DNA from: Lichenicola sp964236105
GTDB lineage: Bacteria; Pseudomonadota; Alphaproteobacteria; Acetobacterales; Acetobacteraceae
DNA: 64,000 nt
Assembly (NCBI GenBank): GCA_964236105.1
Contig: CAXSBC010000003.1
Span: 124,001-188,000 of the forward strand
Reading direction: 5' to 3'
Numbering within the stretch: the first letter of the stretch is position 1; each line of letters begins with the position of its first letter. Shown here piece after piece: positions 9,316-17,785 of the stretch. Under the pieces are notes generated by a model. That model ran no database searches, had not been told where the DNA came from, and saw only the letters and a program-made list of their open reading frames with translations. The position numbers and the translations under genes were made by a program.

Positions 9316-10103
9316 CCGGCCGCGACGGCGGCGCGCCCCTGGCGCCGATCGGCAGCAACAGCCCGGTGGTGATCCTGGTGCGGCCGCAGCTGGCGGAGAA
9401 TGTCGGCGCCGTCGCCCGCGCCATGGCCAATGGCGGGCTGTTCCACCTGCGGCTGGTGGCACCCCGCGACGGCTGGCCGCAGGAGCGCGCCTGGCGCTCG
9501 GCCTCCGGCGCCGACCGCATCCTCGATGCGGCGACGGTGCACCCGGACGTGGATCATGCCGTGGCCGACCTGCACCGGGTGTTCGCCACCTGTCCGCGGC
9601 CGCGGCACGTCGTCAAGCCGCTGCTGACCGCGCGCGGCGGGGCGGCCGAGCTGCGCGAGGTGAGCCGTCGCGACCTGCGGGCCGGCATCCTGTTCGGGCC
9701 GGAGCGGGCCGGGCTCGACAGTGACGACATGGCGCGCGCCGACGCGCTGATCCGCTATCCGCTCAATCCGGACTTCTCGTCGCTGAACCTGGCGCAGGCG
9801 GTGATGATCATGGCGTACGAGTGGTGGCTGAGCGACGACGGCACGAGCCCGCGCGAGCTGATGACCAACGAGACCCATGTCGCGACCAAAAGCGAGCTCG
9901 AGAACTTCATGGGCCATCTGGTGCGCGAGCTCGACGCATGCGGCTTCCTGCGCAACCTGCCCAAGCGCCCCGGCATGGTGCGCAACCTGTGGCACTTCTT
10001 CGAGCGCGGCGAGGTCACCGAGCAGGAGCTGCGCACCCTGCACGGGGTGGTCGCCGAGCTCGCACTCGGGCGCCGGATGCGCGGCCGCGACGAGCAGGGT
10101 TGA
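9312..10103 (+). CDS. trmJ: tRNA 2'-O-methyltransferase, TrmJ/TrmH (SPOUT) family
   Basis: SAM-dependent RNA ribose methyltransferase with the trefoil-knot SPOUT fold. The three family motifs are visible: AENVGAVARAMANGG, FGPERAGLDSDD, and NPDFSSLNLAQAV. The C-terminal extension (FFERGEVTEQELRTLHGVV region) matches TrmJ, which methylates position 32 of tRNAs, rather than TrmH. Start at 9312 overlaps the cysS stop, giving 263 residues. Pairing with cysS makes a translation-related role sensible. Confidence 0.82.
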   Translation: MTGRDGGAPLAPIGSNSPVVILVRPQLAENVGAVARAMANGGLFHLRLVAPRDGWPQERAWRSASGADRILDAATVHPDVDHAVADLHRVFATCPRPRHVVKPLLTARGGAAELREVSRRDLRAGILFGPERAGLDSDDMARADALIRYPLNPDFSSLNLAQAVMIMAYEWWLSDDGTSPRELMTNETHVATKSELENFMGHLVRELDACGFLRNLPKRPGMVRNLWHFFERGEVTEQELRTLHGVVAELALGRRMRGRDEQG

Positions 10104-10114
10104 GCAGGCGCGCG

Positions 10115-10143
10115 TTGACTTGGAAGCCGCGCGCTCCTATACG
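10115..10143 (+). promoter_or_regulatory. Sigma-70 type promoter of rpsD
   Basis: TTGACT (10115-10120), a 17-bp spacer and TATACG (10138-10143) form a near-consensus housekeeping promoter. It lies about 175 bp upstream of the rpsD start, leaving a leader long enough for autoregulation, though I see no defined structure in it. Confidence 0.65.
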
Positions 10144-10317
10144 CGCCGGCTACTGCCGGGAACGTGGACGGTCCGGTCGGTGTCCCAGCGGCGCCGATGA
10201 TGCGGACCGCGCCCGCCATGACCAGCCCAGGTCATGGCCTACCGGTGCAACAAGCGGAACCGGGCGACGAGCCGGCGGCTCGAACGCGCAACCGCGCACA
10301 AGAAAAGGAGCGCGCTC

Positions 10318-10935
10318 GTGACCAAGCGCCTCGAGAGCAAGTACAAGATTAACCGCCGCCTCGGCGTCAATCTCTGGGGCCGGGCGAAGTCGCCGATCAA
10401 CAAGCGCGAATACGGCCCCGGCCAGCACGGCCAGCGCCGCAAGCAGAAGCCGTCGGACTTCTCCGTGCAGCTGATGGCCAAGCAGAAGCTCAAGGGCTAC
10501 TACGGCAACATCAGCGAGAAGCAGTTCCGCAAGTATTACGACGAGGCCGTTCGCCGCAAGGGTGACACCTCGGAGAACCTGATCGACCTGCTGGAGCGCC
10601 GGCTGGATGCGGTGATCTACCGCCTCAAGTTCGCGATGACGCCGTTCGCCGCCCGCCAGTTCGTCAACCACGGCCACGTGACGGTCAACGGCAAGAAGGT
10701 GAACATCCCCTCCTTCCTGGTCCGTGACGGCGACGCCATCGAGGTGCGCGAGAAGTCCAAGCAGCTCGCCGTGGTGCTCGACGCCGCGCAGAGCGGCGAG
10801 CGCGACGTTCCGGAGTATCTGGAGGTCGATCACCGCGCGATGAAGGGCCGCTTCCAGCGCAGCCCGAAGCTCTCCGACGTGCCGTATCCGGTGTCGATGG
10901 AGCCGAACCTCGTCGTCGAGTTCTACTCGCGCTGA
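10318..10935 (+). CDS. rpsD: 30S ribosomal protein S4
   Basis: Primary rRNA-binding protein of the 30S body. I start at the GTG at 10318, which gives the usual 205 residues beginning with TKRLESKYKINRRLG; it is preceded by AAGGAG with an 8-9 nt gap. The in-frame ATG at 10234 would add 28 atypical residues. The conserved YGPGQHGQRRKQ and the S4 RNA-binding domain (RLDAVIYRL to VNGKKVNIPS) are present. It stands alone, outside the alpha operon, as is common in alphaproteobacteria. Confidence 0.96.
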   Translation: MTKRLESKYKINRRLGVNLWGRAKSPINKREYGPGQHGQRRKQKPSDFSVQLMAKQKLKGYYGNISEKQFRKYYDEAVRRKGDTSENLIDLLERRLDAVIYRLKFAMTPFAARQFVNHGHVTVNGKKVNIPSFLVRDGDAIEVREKSKQLAVVLDAAQSGERDVPEYLEVDHRAMKGRFQRSPKLSDVPYPVSMEPNLVVEFYSR

Positions 10936-10946
10936 ACCGGGGACCG

Positions 10947-11066
10947 CAGGAGGCGCCGCCTCCTGCGCCTCCGCCAGAGGGCAGTCGCCCTCTGGACACC
11001 CAATCGCTTAAAACCCTGGGTTCCAAGGGCTCAGCCCTTGGCGGGGTCCAGGGGCGGAGCCCCAGG
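10947..11066. repeat. Cluster of four palindromes (REP-like element) between rpsD and prfC
   Basis: Four hairpins in a row: CAGGAGGC/GCCTCCTG (10947-10965), CCAGAGGGC/GCCCTCTGG (10974-10995), CCAAGGGC/GCCCTTGG (11023-11041) and GGGGC/GCCCC inside an imperfect longer stem (11048-11066). The composition is of the GGGGCTCCGCCCC type that I associate with extragenic repeats in Acetobacteraceae and relatives. Only one copy is seen in this window. The last hairpin carries the GGAG (11056-11059) that probably serves as the prfC ribosome binding site. Confidence 0.6.
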
Positions 11067-11068
11067 CC

Positions 11069-12604
11069 TTGTCCGACCTACAATCCGAAATCTCCCGTCG
11101 CCGCACGTTTGCGATCATCTCCCATCCCGATGCCGGCAAGACCACGCTGACCGAGCGCCTGCTGCGCGCCGGCGGCGCGATCCAGCTGGCCGGCAACGTG
11201 CGCGCCAAGGGCGAGCGCCGACGCACCCGCTCCGACTGGATGGGCATCGAGCGCGACCGCGGCATCTCCGTCGTCACCTCGGTGATGACGTTCGAGTATG
11301 GCGGCTGCATCTTCAACCTGCTCGACACGCCCGGCCACGAGGACTTCTCCGAGGACACCTACCGCACGCTCACGGCGGTCGACTCCGCGGTGATGGTGAT
11401 CGATGCGGCCAAGGGCATCGAGGAGCGCACGCGCAAGCTGTTCGAGATCTGCCGCCTGCGCGACATCCCGATCATCACCTTCGTCAACAAGATGGACCGC
11501 GAGGCGCAGGACCCGTTCGCCCTGCTCGACGAAGTGTCCCAGGCGCTGGCGCTCGACACGGCGCCGGCCACCTGGCCGGTCGGGCGCGCCGCCACCTTTG
11601 CCGGCACCTACGACCTGCAGGCGCGCGAGCTGCATGTGACACCGCCGCTGGCGCAGTCCGATCCGCGCATGGTGGCGCTCGGCGAGGAGCTGGAGCTGGT
11701 GCAGGCAGCCCTGCCCGAGTTCGACCGGGAGAGCTTCGATGCCGGCCACCTGACCCCGGTGTTCTTCGGCAGCGCCATGCGCGAGATCGGCGTGACCGAC
11801 CTGCTGGACGCGCTGGTGAGCTTCGGCCCCAGGCCGCGGGCGCAGGCGACGGACGGGCGGGTGGTGCAGGCGGACGAGCCGGCGATGACGGCGCTGATCT
11901 TCAAGATCCAGGCCAACATGGACCCGAACCACCGCGACCGGATGGCCTTCGCGCGGGTGTGCTCGGGCCGGCTCACCCGCGGCATGCGGGTCAAGCACGT
12001 GCGCTCGGCCAAGCAGTTCGCGCTGCACACGCCGCAGTTCTTCTTCGCCCGCGACCGGCAGCTGGCCGAGGAAGCCTTCGCCGGCGACGTGGTCGGCATC
12101 CCCAACCACGGCACCCTGCGCATCGGCGACACGCTCACCGAGGGCGAGGATCTCCGCTTCACCGGCGTGCCGCACTTCGCGCCCGAGATCCTGAGGCGGG
12201 TCCGGCTCGACGACGCCATGAAGGCGAAGAAGCTGCGCCAGGCGCTGCAGGAGCTGGCGGAGGAGGGGGTCGTGCAGCTGTTCCGGCCGCAGGATGGCAG
12301 CCCGCCGATCGTGGGCGTGGTGGGCACGCTGCAGCTCGACGTGCTGCAGGCGCGCCTGGTCGGCGAATACGGCGTGGCGATCGGCTTCGAGAGCACACCG
12401 TTCTCGCTCGCGCGCTGGGTCGATGGCGACAAGGTGCCGCTCGCCGGCTTCATCGCCGCCAACCGCACCGCGATGGCCGACGACCTCGACGGCGATCCGG
12501 TGTTCCTGGCCAGCTCGCCGTTCATGATGCGACGCACGACCGAGGCCAATGCCGAGCTCCGCTTCGTCGACATCAAGCAGATCGGCAGCAGCGGCTTCGC
12601 CTGA
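11069..12604 (+). CDS. prfC: Peptide chain release factor 3
   Basis: GTPase that recycles RF1/RF2 after termination. Start is a TTG at 11069, which gives the family N-terminus SDLQSEISRRRTFAIISHP. G1 is HPDAGKTT (19-26), G3 is DTPGHEDF and G4 is NKMD, followed by the EF-Tu-like domain 2 and the RF3 C-terminal domain. Length (511) is near the usual 520-530. The only Shine-Dalgarno-like GGAG lies within the loop of the preceding palindrome, so translation could be affected by that structure. Confidence 0.95.
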   Translation: MSDLQSEISRRRTFAIISHPDAGKTTLTERLLRAGGAIQLAGNVRAKGERRRTRSDWMGIERDRGISVVTSVMTFEYGGCIFNLLDTPGHEDFSEDTYRTLTAVDSAVMVIDAAKGIEERTRKLFEICRLRDIPIITFVNKMDREAQDPFALLDEVSQALALDTAPATWPVGRAATFAGTYDLQARELHVTPPLAQSDPRMVALGEELELVQAALPEFDRESFDAGHLTPVFFGSAMREIGVTDLLDALVSFGPRPRAQATDGRVVQADEPAMTALIFKIQANMDPNHRDRMAFARVCSGRLTRGMRVKHVRSAKQFALHTPQFFFARDRQLAEEAFAGDVVGIPNHGTLRIGDTLTEGEDLRFTGVPHFAPEILRRVRLDDAMKAKKLRQALQELAEEGVVQLFRPQDGSPPIVGVVGTLQLDVLQARLVGEYGVAIGFESTPFSLARWVDGDKVPLAGFIAANRTAMADDLDGDPVFLASSPFMMRRTTEANAELRFVDIKQIGSSGFA

Positions 12605-12640
12605 TCGCCAGCCTCGGCGACAGGCCCCGGGCAGATCGGC

Positions 12641-13297
12641 TCAAGCGGTGCTGGTGCCGCGCGCGGCCTCGAGCTGCCGCATGAGCTGACCGACGACCTG
12701 GTCCGCCGCTCGCGGCGAGGCGGAGAGCCCCGCCGCCGTGCCGCGACGGTCGCCTTCGGGGCGGTGCTGGATCATCTTCCAGGTCCCTTCCAGGCGCTCG
12801 ACCTGCAGCCGGAGCCCGACGATCGCGCGGGTCAGGTTGCCGATGAATTCCGCCGGCGCGTCCGCCACCGCCCAGGGCTGGTCGCGATGACGTTCGTTGG
12901 CGTCGGTCAGGTCACCCAGGTGAGCCAGCAGCCACGCCGGGTCCTCGATCACCGCGACCGGGCCGCGGGCATGCACGGCGACGTAGTTCCAGGTGGGCAC
13001 GACCTTTCCGTGCTGGCGCTTGGTTTCATACCATGACGGCGAGATATAGGCCTGGGGTCCCTGGAAGATCGCAAGCGACGGACGGCATCCGGAGCGGAGC
13101 GCGTCGTGGTGCGGGTTCGCGCGCGCCACATGCGTTTCGAGCACGAGGCGGCCATCCACTTCCTTCACCACCATCGGCACGTGGGAGGCGTGGTAGTCGT
13201 CCGGCGTCGACGTGACCAGGGTCGCGAACTGGATGTCGCGGATCGCAGCCGCCAGAACCTCGGCACGTGACTCCCTGAACTGCGCGGGCGTGTACAT
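12641..13297 (-). CDS. FMN-binding protein of the PaiB family
   Basis: A split-barrel flavin protein of about 218 residues, related to Bacillus PaiB, a negative regulator of sporulation and protease genes; in proteobacteria the role is unknown. The PaiB hallmarks ASHVPMV, ISPSWYETK and VPTWNYVAVHARG are present. The ATG at 13297 yields the family start MYTPAQF; a GTG 15 bases upstream is an alternative. It is convergent with prfC. Confidence 0.85.
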   Translation of the reverse strand: MYTPAQFRESRAEVLAAAIRDIQFATLVTSTPDDYHASHVPMVVKEVDGRLVLETHVARANPHHDALRSGCRPSLAIFQGPQAYISPSWYETKRQHGKVVPTWNYVAVHARGPVAVIEDPAWLLAHLGDLTDANERHRDQPWAVADAPAEFIGNLTRAIVGLRLQVERLEGTWKMIQHRPEGDRRGTAAGLSASPRAADQVVGQLMRQLEAARGTSTA

Positions 13298-13396
13298 GGC
13301 TGAACCGATCACTTCCGGCTGGAGCGGAACGTCGCGCTCGAACCGGACAAGACTGGACGCGCGGGGCGCCTGCCGTCGAGAGGCAGCCGCCGGCCG

Positions 13397-14098
13397 TCAG
13401 CTCTGCCAGCACCGCATCAGGATCCGGGCCGAGGGAAGCACTGTCGGGCCGGCAGCTTGCAGAAACCCGTCGATCTCCGTCATGCCCACCCGCTGCAGGC
13501 AGTCGTACTCGCCGTTGCCGCCGCTGCGATGCCGGGCGACGACCTCGGCAAACGACAGGGGGGTGCGCAGCAGGAAGCCGACATCGACGACATGCGTGTC
13601 GGTATGCTCGATCGCCGCGACCGGCCGCATCTGCACGATGTCGCCGGCCTCGAGCCCGAGTTCCTCGCGCAGCTCGTCCAGGAGCTGGCCGGCCAGATCG
13701 AGATCGTGGCCGCTGCGCGCCTCGACGGTGCCGGCCGGCGCCGCCTGCCAACAGCCGGCCAGATAGACCGCGTCCCCGTGCCGTCGTCCGAGCAGCAGCC
13801 CGTCCGTGCATTCGAGCAGGCCATTCACCGCCAGCGACCGGACCCGCAGGCCGTCGAACAGGGCGGGACGGCGCATCTGCGCCAGCACGCGCCGATACTC
13901 GGTCCAGTGGCCGGCGATCCGGTCGGGCGCGATCCGGTCGGCGCAAAACACCCGGCCGTTGAACAGCGACGGCCGACGGCACCGCTCGGCCGCCCAGATC
14001 GCGGACACCTCGGCCTCCAGCGCCGGCGGCAGGACCGGCATCGTGCCCTCGACCGCCAGGCCGACAGGATCCTGCAGCGGCAGGCTGGTCCAGCTCAC
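13397..14098 (-). CDS. Nudix-like hydrolase with degenerate box
   Basis: A 233-residue protein whose central part contains LLDELREELGLE, matching the end of a Nudix box (REUxEExGU) except that the first Arg is Asp. An upstream G and E spaced as in the full box are only partly conserved. The family hydrolyses nucleoside diphosphates linked to other groups; if the Asp change matters, this member may be weak or have another role. It lies 18 bp after zwf on the same strand and may be its operon partner. Confidence 0.6.
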   Translation of the reverse strand: MSWTSLPLQDPVGLAVEGTMPVLPPALEAEVSAIWAAERCRRPSLFNGRVFCADRIAPDRIAGHWTEYRRVLAQMRRPALFDGLRVRSLAVNGLLECTDGLLLGRRHGDAVYLAGCWQAAPAGTVEARSGHDLDLAGQLLDELREELGLEAGDIVQMRPVAAIEHTDTHVVDVGFLLRTPLSFAEVVARHRSGGNGEYDCLQRVGMTEIDGFLQAAGPTVLPSARILMRCWQS

Positions 14099-14116
14099 GG
14101 CGGCCGCGGTTCGCGG

Positions 14117-15592
14117 CTAGTGCATGTCCTCGTGCCAGACATGGCCGGTGGACTGGATCAGGGCACGGGCGGCCTCCGGGCCCCAGGTGCCGGCGGCGTA
14201 GTGATGCAGCGAGGCCGGCTTGTCCTTCCAGGCCTCCAGGATCGGCTCGACCCAGCTCCAGGCCGCCTCGACCTCGTCGCGACGCATGAACAGCACCGGG
14301 TCGCCGCGCACCGTATCCATCAGCAGCCGCTCGTAGGCGTCGGGATAGCGGGTGGAGAAGGCCTTCTCGAACGACACGTCGATGTTGGCCGGACGCAGCA
14401 CCATGCCGTCGGGTCCGGGATCCTTGTTCATGATGGAGAGCTGGATGCCCTCCTCGGGCTGCAGCCGGATGATCAGCCGGTTCGGCTCCAGCTTGGAGGG
14501 GAAGATCGACCAGGAGGTCTCGCGGAACTGCACCACGATCTCGCTGACCTTGCTCGGCAGGCGCTTGCCCGACCGCAGGTAGAACGGCACCTTGCCCCAG
14601 CGCAGGCTGTGCACCTCGGCCTTGATGGCGATGAAGGTCTCGGTCCCGCTCCGGCGACCCTCGCCGAGCTCCTCCAGATAGGCCGGCACGATCTCGTCGC
14701 CGACCTGGCCGCGGCCGTACTGCCCACGGATCGCCACGTGCGGCACGTCGGCCGCGGTGATCGGCTTGAGTGCCCGCAGCACCTTGAGCTTCTCGTTGCG
14801 CAGGTTGTCGGCATCGAGCGAGCCGGGCGGCTCCATCGCCATCAGGCACATCACCTGCAGCAGGTGGTTCTGGATCATGTCGCGCAGCGCGCCCGAGTGG
14901 TCGTAATAGTCGCCGCGCCCCTCGACGCCGACGGTCTCGGCGGCGGTGATCTGCACGTGCTCGATCGCATCGGCGTTCCACAGGCGCCCGAACACCGGGT
15001 TGGCGAAGCGCAGCGCGATCAGGTTCTGCACCGTCTCCTTGCCGAGATAGTGGTCGATGCGGAAGATGTCCTTCTCGGCGAAGTGCTGGCCGACCTCGTC
15101 GTTGATGCGGCGCGCGGACTCCAGGTCGTGGCCGATCGGCTTCTCGAGCACGACCCGGGCCTTGGCCGTCACCAGGCCCTTGCCGGCGAGGTTCTGGCAG
15201 ATGCGGCCATACAGCTCCGGCGAGGTGGCCAGGTAGAACACCCGGATCCGCTCGGCGGTGTCGTCGCCGAGCAGCCGGGTGAGGTTCTCCCAGCTGCTTT
15301 CGGCTTCGGCGCCGTTCACGCTCGCATAGAAGACCATGCCGAGAAAGCGACGGACCAGCTCGTCGTCGAGCGCCTCGGGCTTGACGAAGCGGCGCAGCGC
15401 CTTTTCGCCCCGCTGCCGGAACTCCTCGTTCGACAGCGCCGACCGCGCCGCCCCGATGATGCGCGCCTGGTCGGAGATCTGCTTGTCGCGAAAGCGGTAA
15501 TAGAGCGACGGCAGCAGCTTGCGCATGGTCAGGTCGCCGGTGGCGCCGAAGACGATGTAGTCGAAGGTGTCGGCGGCACTGGTCGAGGACAT
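14117..15592 (-). CDS. zwf: Glucose-6-phosphate 1-dehydrogenase
   Basis: First enzyme of the oxidative pentose phosphate and Entner-Doudoroff routes; oxidises glucose-6-phosphate to 6-phosphogluconolactone with NAD(P). The dinucleotide motif GATGDLT is at 16-22, EKPIGHDL follows, and the catalytic RIDHYLGKE is present. Length (491) is normal. The gene is followed by the Nudix-like gene and is divergent from gapR. Confidence 0.97.
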   Translation of the reverse strand: MSSTSAADTFDYIVFGATGDLTMRKLLPSLYYRFRDKQISDQARIIGAARSALSNEEFRQRGEKALRRFVKPEALDDELVRRFLGMVFYASVNGAEAESSWENLTRLLGDDTAERIRVFYLATSPELYGRICQNLAGKGLVTAKARVVLEKPIGHDLESARRINDEVGQHFAEKDIFRIDHYLGKETVQNLIALRFANPVFGRLWNADAIEHVQITAAETVGVEGRGDYYDHSGALRDMIQNHLLQVMCLMAMEPPGSLDADNLRNEKLKVLRALKPITAADVPHVAIRGQYGRGQVGDEIVPAYLEELGEGRRSGTETFIAIKAEVHSLRWGKVPFYLRSGKRLPSKVSEIVVQFRETSWSIFPSKLEPNRLIIRLQPEEGIQLSIMNKDPGPDGMVLRPANIDVSFEKAFSTRYPDAYERLLMDTVRGDPVLFMRRDEVEAAWSWVEPILEAWKDKPASLHHYAAGTWGPEAARALIQSTGHVWHEDMH

Positions 15593-15777
15593 GCTGTCAG
15601 CTCCTGGTGGTCACGAACGCATCGCCGCCGGGCGGCAGGTCCATGGCGACCGGTGCCCGCGCGTCGGGATCGCGCCGCCGCGCCATTGTCGTTGACCGTT
15701 CGCGTCCTGCCAAGGTAAGCCCGCCGACCTTGCCGGTCGATGGGACAGGCGACCGGACGATCGAGGCGGAGGGGATC

Positions 15778-16080
15778 ATGACGCTGGAAGCGGCGGACCG
15801 TGGGGCAGGGCATGACGACGCGCCCGCCGACACGGCAGGCAGCAGCGTCGGCGGCATCGCCGCCGACCGGTTGCGCTCCATCATCGAGCGCGTCGAGCGT
15901 CTCGAGGAGGAGCGCAAGGCCCTGGGCTCGGACATCAAGGACATCTTCGCGGAAGCCAAATCGGCCGGGTTCGACGTCAAGGTGATCCGCCAGATCATCC
16001 GCATCCGCAAGCAGGAACCGGCCGACGTCGAGGAGCAGGAGACCTTGCTCGACATCTATCGCCGCGCGCTCGGCATGTAG
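15778..16080 (+). CDS. gapR: GapR family DNA-binding protein (DUF2312)
   Basis: Small nucleoid-associated protein that in Caulobacter binds overtwisted AT-rich DNA ahead of replication forks and helps topoisomerases. I use the ATG at 15778, preceded by GGCGGAGGGG, giving 100 residues; the upstream frame is non-conserved. The conserved core runs from ADRLRSIIERVERLEEE through VKVIRQIIRIRK to the C-terminus and is predicted as helical coiled coil. GapR is typical of alphaproteobacteria. Confidence 0.9.
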   Translation: MTLEAADRGAGHDDAPADTAGSSVGGIAADRLRSIIERVERLEEERKALGSDIKDIFAEAKSAGFDVKVIRQIIRIRKQEPADVEEQETLLDIYRRALGM

Positions 16081-16158
16081 CCGGGCGCCGCGCCGGCTCG
16101 CCCGGCGGAGGTCGACGGCGATCTGGCGGCTCGGCCGCGTGGTGGCTATGTTGCCGCG

Positions 16159-16614
16159 ATGCCCCTGACGCTGCCTCTGCCCGACTGGATCCCGTGGTGG
16201 GGACAGCTCGTGATCATCGTGGTCGCGATCCTGTTCGGCCTGGCGTTCCTGATGATGCCGTTCGCGGTGTTCGGACTGAAGGGGCGCCTGGATTTCCTGG
16301 AAGCCCAGCTCGACGACATCCATGCCGAGTTGCGCGTGCTGGCGATGCGTCTGCCGGACCAGGATCATCGCCCGGTGCGGCCGAAGGAGGCGGAACCGGT
16401 CGTGCAGGAGATCAGGCCGGAGCAGCCGCGGCTGACGCGCGAGCCGCCGCCGGCGACCGAGCCGCGCCGGCCCCGTCCGGCCGACGACTGGTCGACGCCG
16501 CCATCGATGGGCGACGACGTCGCGCAGGCGCCCCGCCGGCCGCTGCGCGCGGCCCCGCTGCGCGATCCCGGCCCGAGCCGCTCGGAGCCGACGGTGCGGT
16601 GGCCGCCCCGCTGA
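16159..16614 (+). CDS. Small single-span membrane protein with Pro/Arg-rich tail
   Basis: Unrecognised. Residues of roughly 14-40 form one transmembrane helix, followed by a short amphipathic stretch (RLDFLEAQLDDIHAELR) that could be a coiled coil, then about 90 residues rich in Pro and Arg that are probably disordered. Total 151 residues. It lies 78 bp after gapR in the same direction and is convergent with proB. Confidence 0.6.
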   Translation: MPLTLPLPDWIPWWGQLVIIVVAILFGLAFLMMPFAVFGLKGRLDFLEAQLDDIHAELRVLAMRLPDQDHRPVRPKEAEPVVQEIRPEQPRLTREPPPATEPRRPRPADDWSTPPSMGDDVAQAPRRPLRAAPLRDPGPSRSEPTVRWPPR

Positions 16615-16630
16615 AGGGCGGCGGCCTCGC

Positions 16631-17785
16631 TCAGGCGGTGGCCAGCACCAGATCGTCGCGATGGATCATCTCGGGACGGCCATGCCAGCCGAGCAGGCCC
16701 TCGATCGCTTCGGAGCGATGGCCGATGATGCGGGCGGCATCCCGGCTGCCATAGGCCGACAGCCCGCGCCCGATCGGCAGGCGGCTTTCCGAGAGCACCA
16801 GCACCAGGTCGCCGCGCTCGAAGCTGCCATCGACAGCCCGCACGCCCGCCGGCAGCAGGGACCCGCCGGCGGCAAGGGCGCGCTCGGCGCCGTCATCGAT
16901 CACGAAGCTGCCCGCCGGCTGCATCCCGCCGGCGATCCAGCGCTTGCGTGCCGAGCGGCCGTCCGGCGCCGGCAGGAACCAGCTGCAGGCAGCCCCGTCC
17001 GCCAAAGCCTGCAGCGGGTGCGCCGGGGTGCCAAGGCCGATCGCCATGGCGCAGCCGGCCTGGGTGGCGATGCCGGCGGCGATCAGCTTGGTCCGCATGC
17101 CGCCCGACGAGTAGCCGGGTGGCGGCGCGCCGCCCATCGCCTCGATCTCGGCGGTGAGCGCGCGCACGACGGGGATGTGACGCGCACCCGGATCCTGGCG
17201 CGGATCGGCCGTATAGAGCCCGTCGACGTCGGACAGCAGGATCAGCTGGTCGGCCTGGATCATCTCGGCGACGCGGGCCGCCAGCCGGTCGTTGTCGCCG
17301 AAGCGGATCTCCTCGGTCGCGACGGTATCGTTCTCGTTGATCACCGGAATGCAGCCCAGCGACAGCAGGGTCGAGAGCGTGGCGCGCGCGTTCAGGTAGC
17401 GTTGCCGGTGCTCGAAATCGTCAAGGGTCAGCAGGAGCTGGGCCGCGGTCAGCGCATGCGCGTTCAAGGCGACGCTCCAGGCCTGCGCCAGGCGGATCTG
17501 CCCGACCGACGCGGCCGCCTGCTTCTCCTCCAGCCGCAGCGTGCGCCGCTTCAGCCCGAGCGCGTGCCGGGCCAGCGCGATGGCGCCGGACGACACCACG
17601 ATCACCTCGGTGCCGGCGCGACGCAGGGCGGCGATGTCGGCGGCCACCCCGTCGAGCCAGTCCGCGCGCGGAACGGCCAGGGCGGCATCGACCACCAGCG
17701 CGCTGCCGATCTTCACCACCAAGCGGCGCGCCTGCCGGATCGATGGCGCCGCCACCGGGTCCGCCGGGCGCGCCGCGAGGCTCAT
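16631..17785 (-). CDS. proB: Glutamate 5-kinase
   Basis: First step of proline synthesis: phosphorylates glutamate with ATP. An N-terminal amino-acid-kinase domain (VVKIGSALV, VSSGAIA, NENDTVATEE, GGMRTKL) is followed by a C-terminal PUA domain (from about residue 290), giving 384 residues. The ATG at 17785 overlaps the obgE stop (ATGA). Coupling obgE-proB is common in alphaproteobacteria. Confidence 0.95.
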   Translation of the reverse strand: MSLAARPADPVAAPSIRQARRLVVKIGSALVVDAALAVPRADWLDGVAADIAALRRAGTEVIVVSSGAIALARHALGLKRRTLRLEEKQAAASVGQIRLAQAWSVALNAHALTAAQLLLTLDDFEHRQRYLNARATLSTLLSLGCIPVINENDTVATEEIRFGDNDRLAARVAEMIQADQLILLSDVDGLYTADPRQDPGARHIPVVRALTAEIEAMGGAPPPGYSSGGMRTKLIAAGIATQAGCAMAIGLGTPAHPLQALADGAACSWFLPAPDGRSARKRWIAGGMQPAGSFVIDDGAERALAAGGSLLPAGVRAVDGSFERGDLVLVLSESRLPIGRGLSAYGSRDAARIIGHRSEAIEGLLGWHGRPEMIHRDDLVLATA

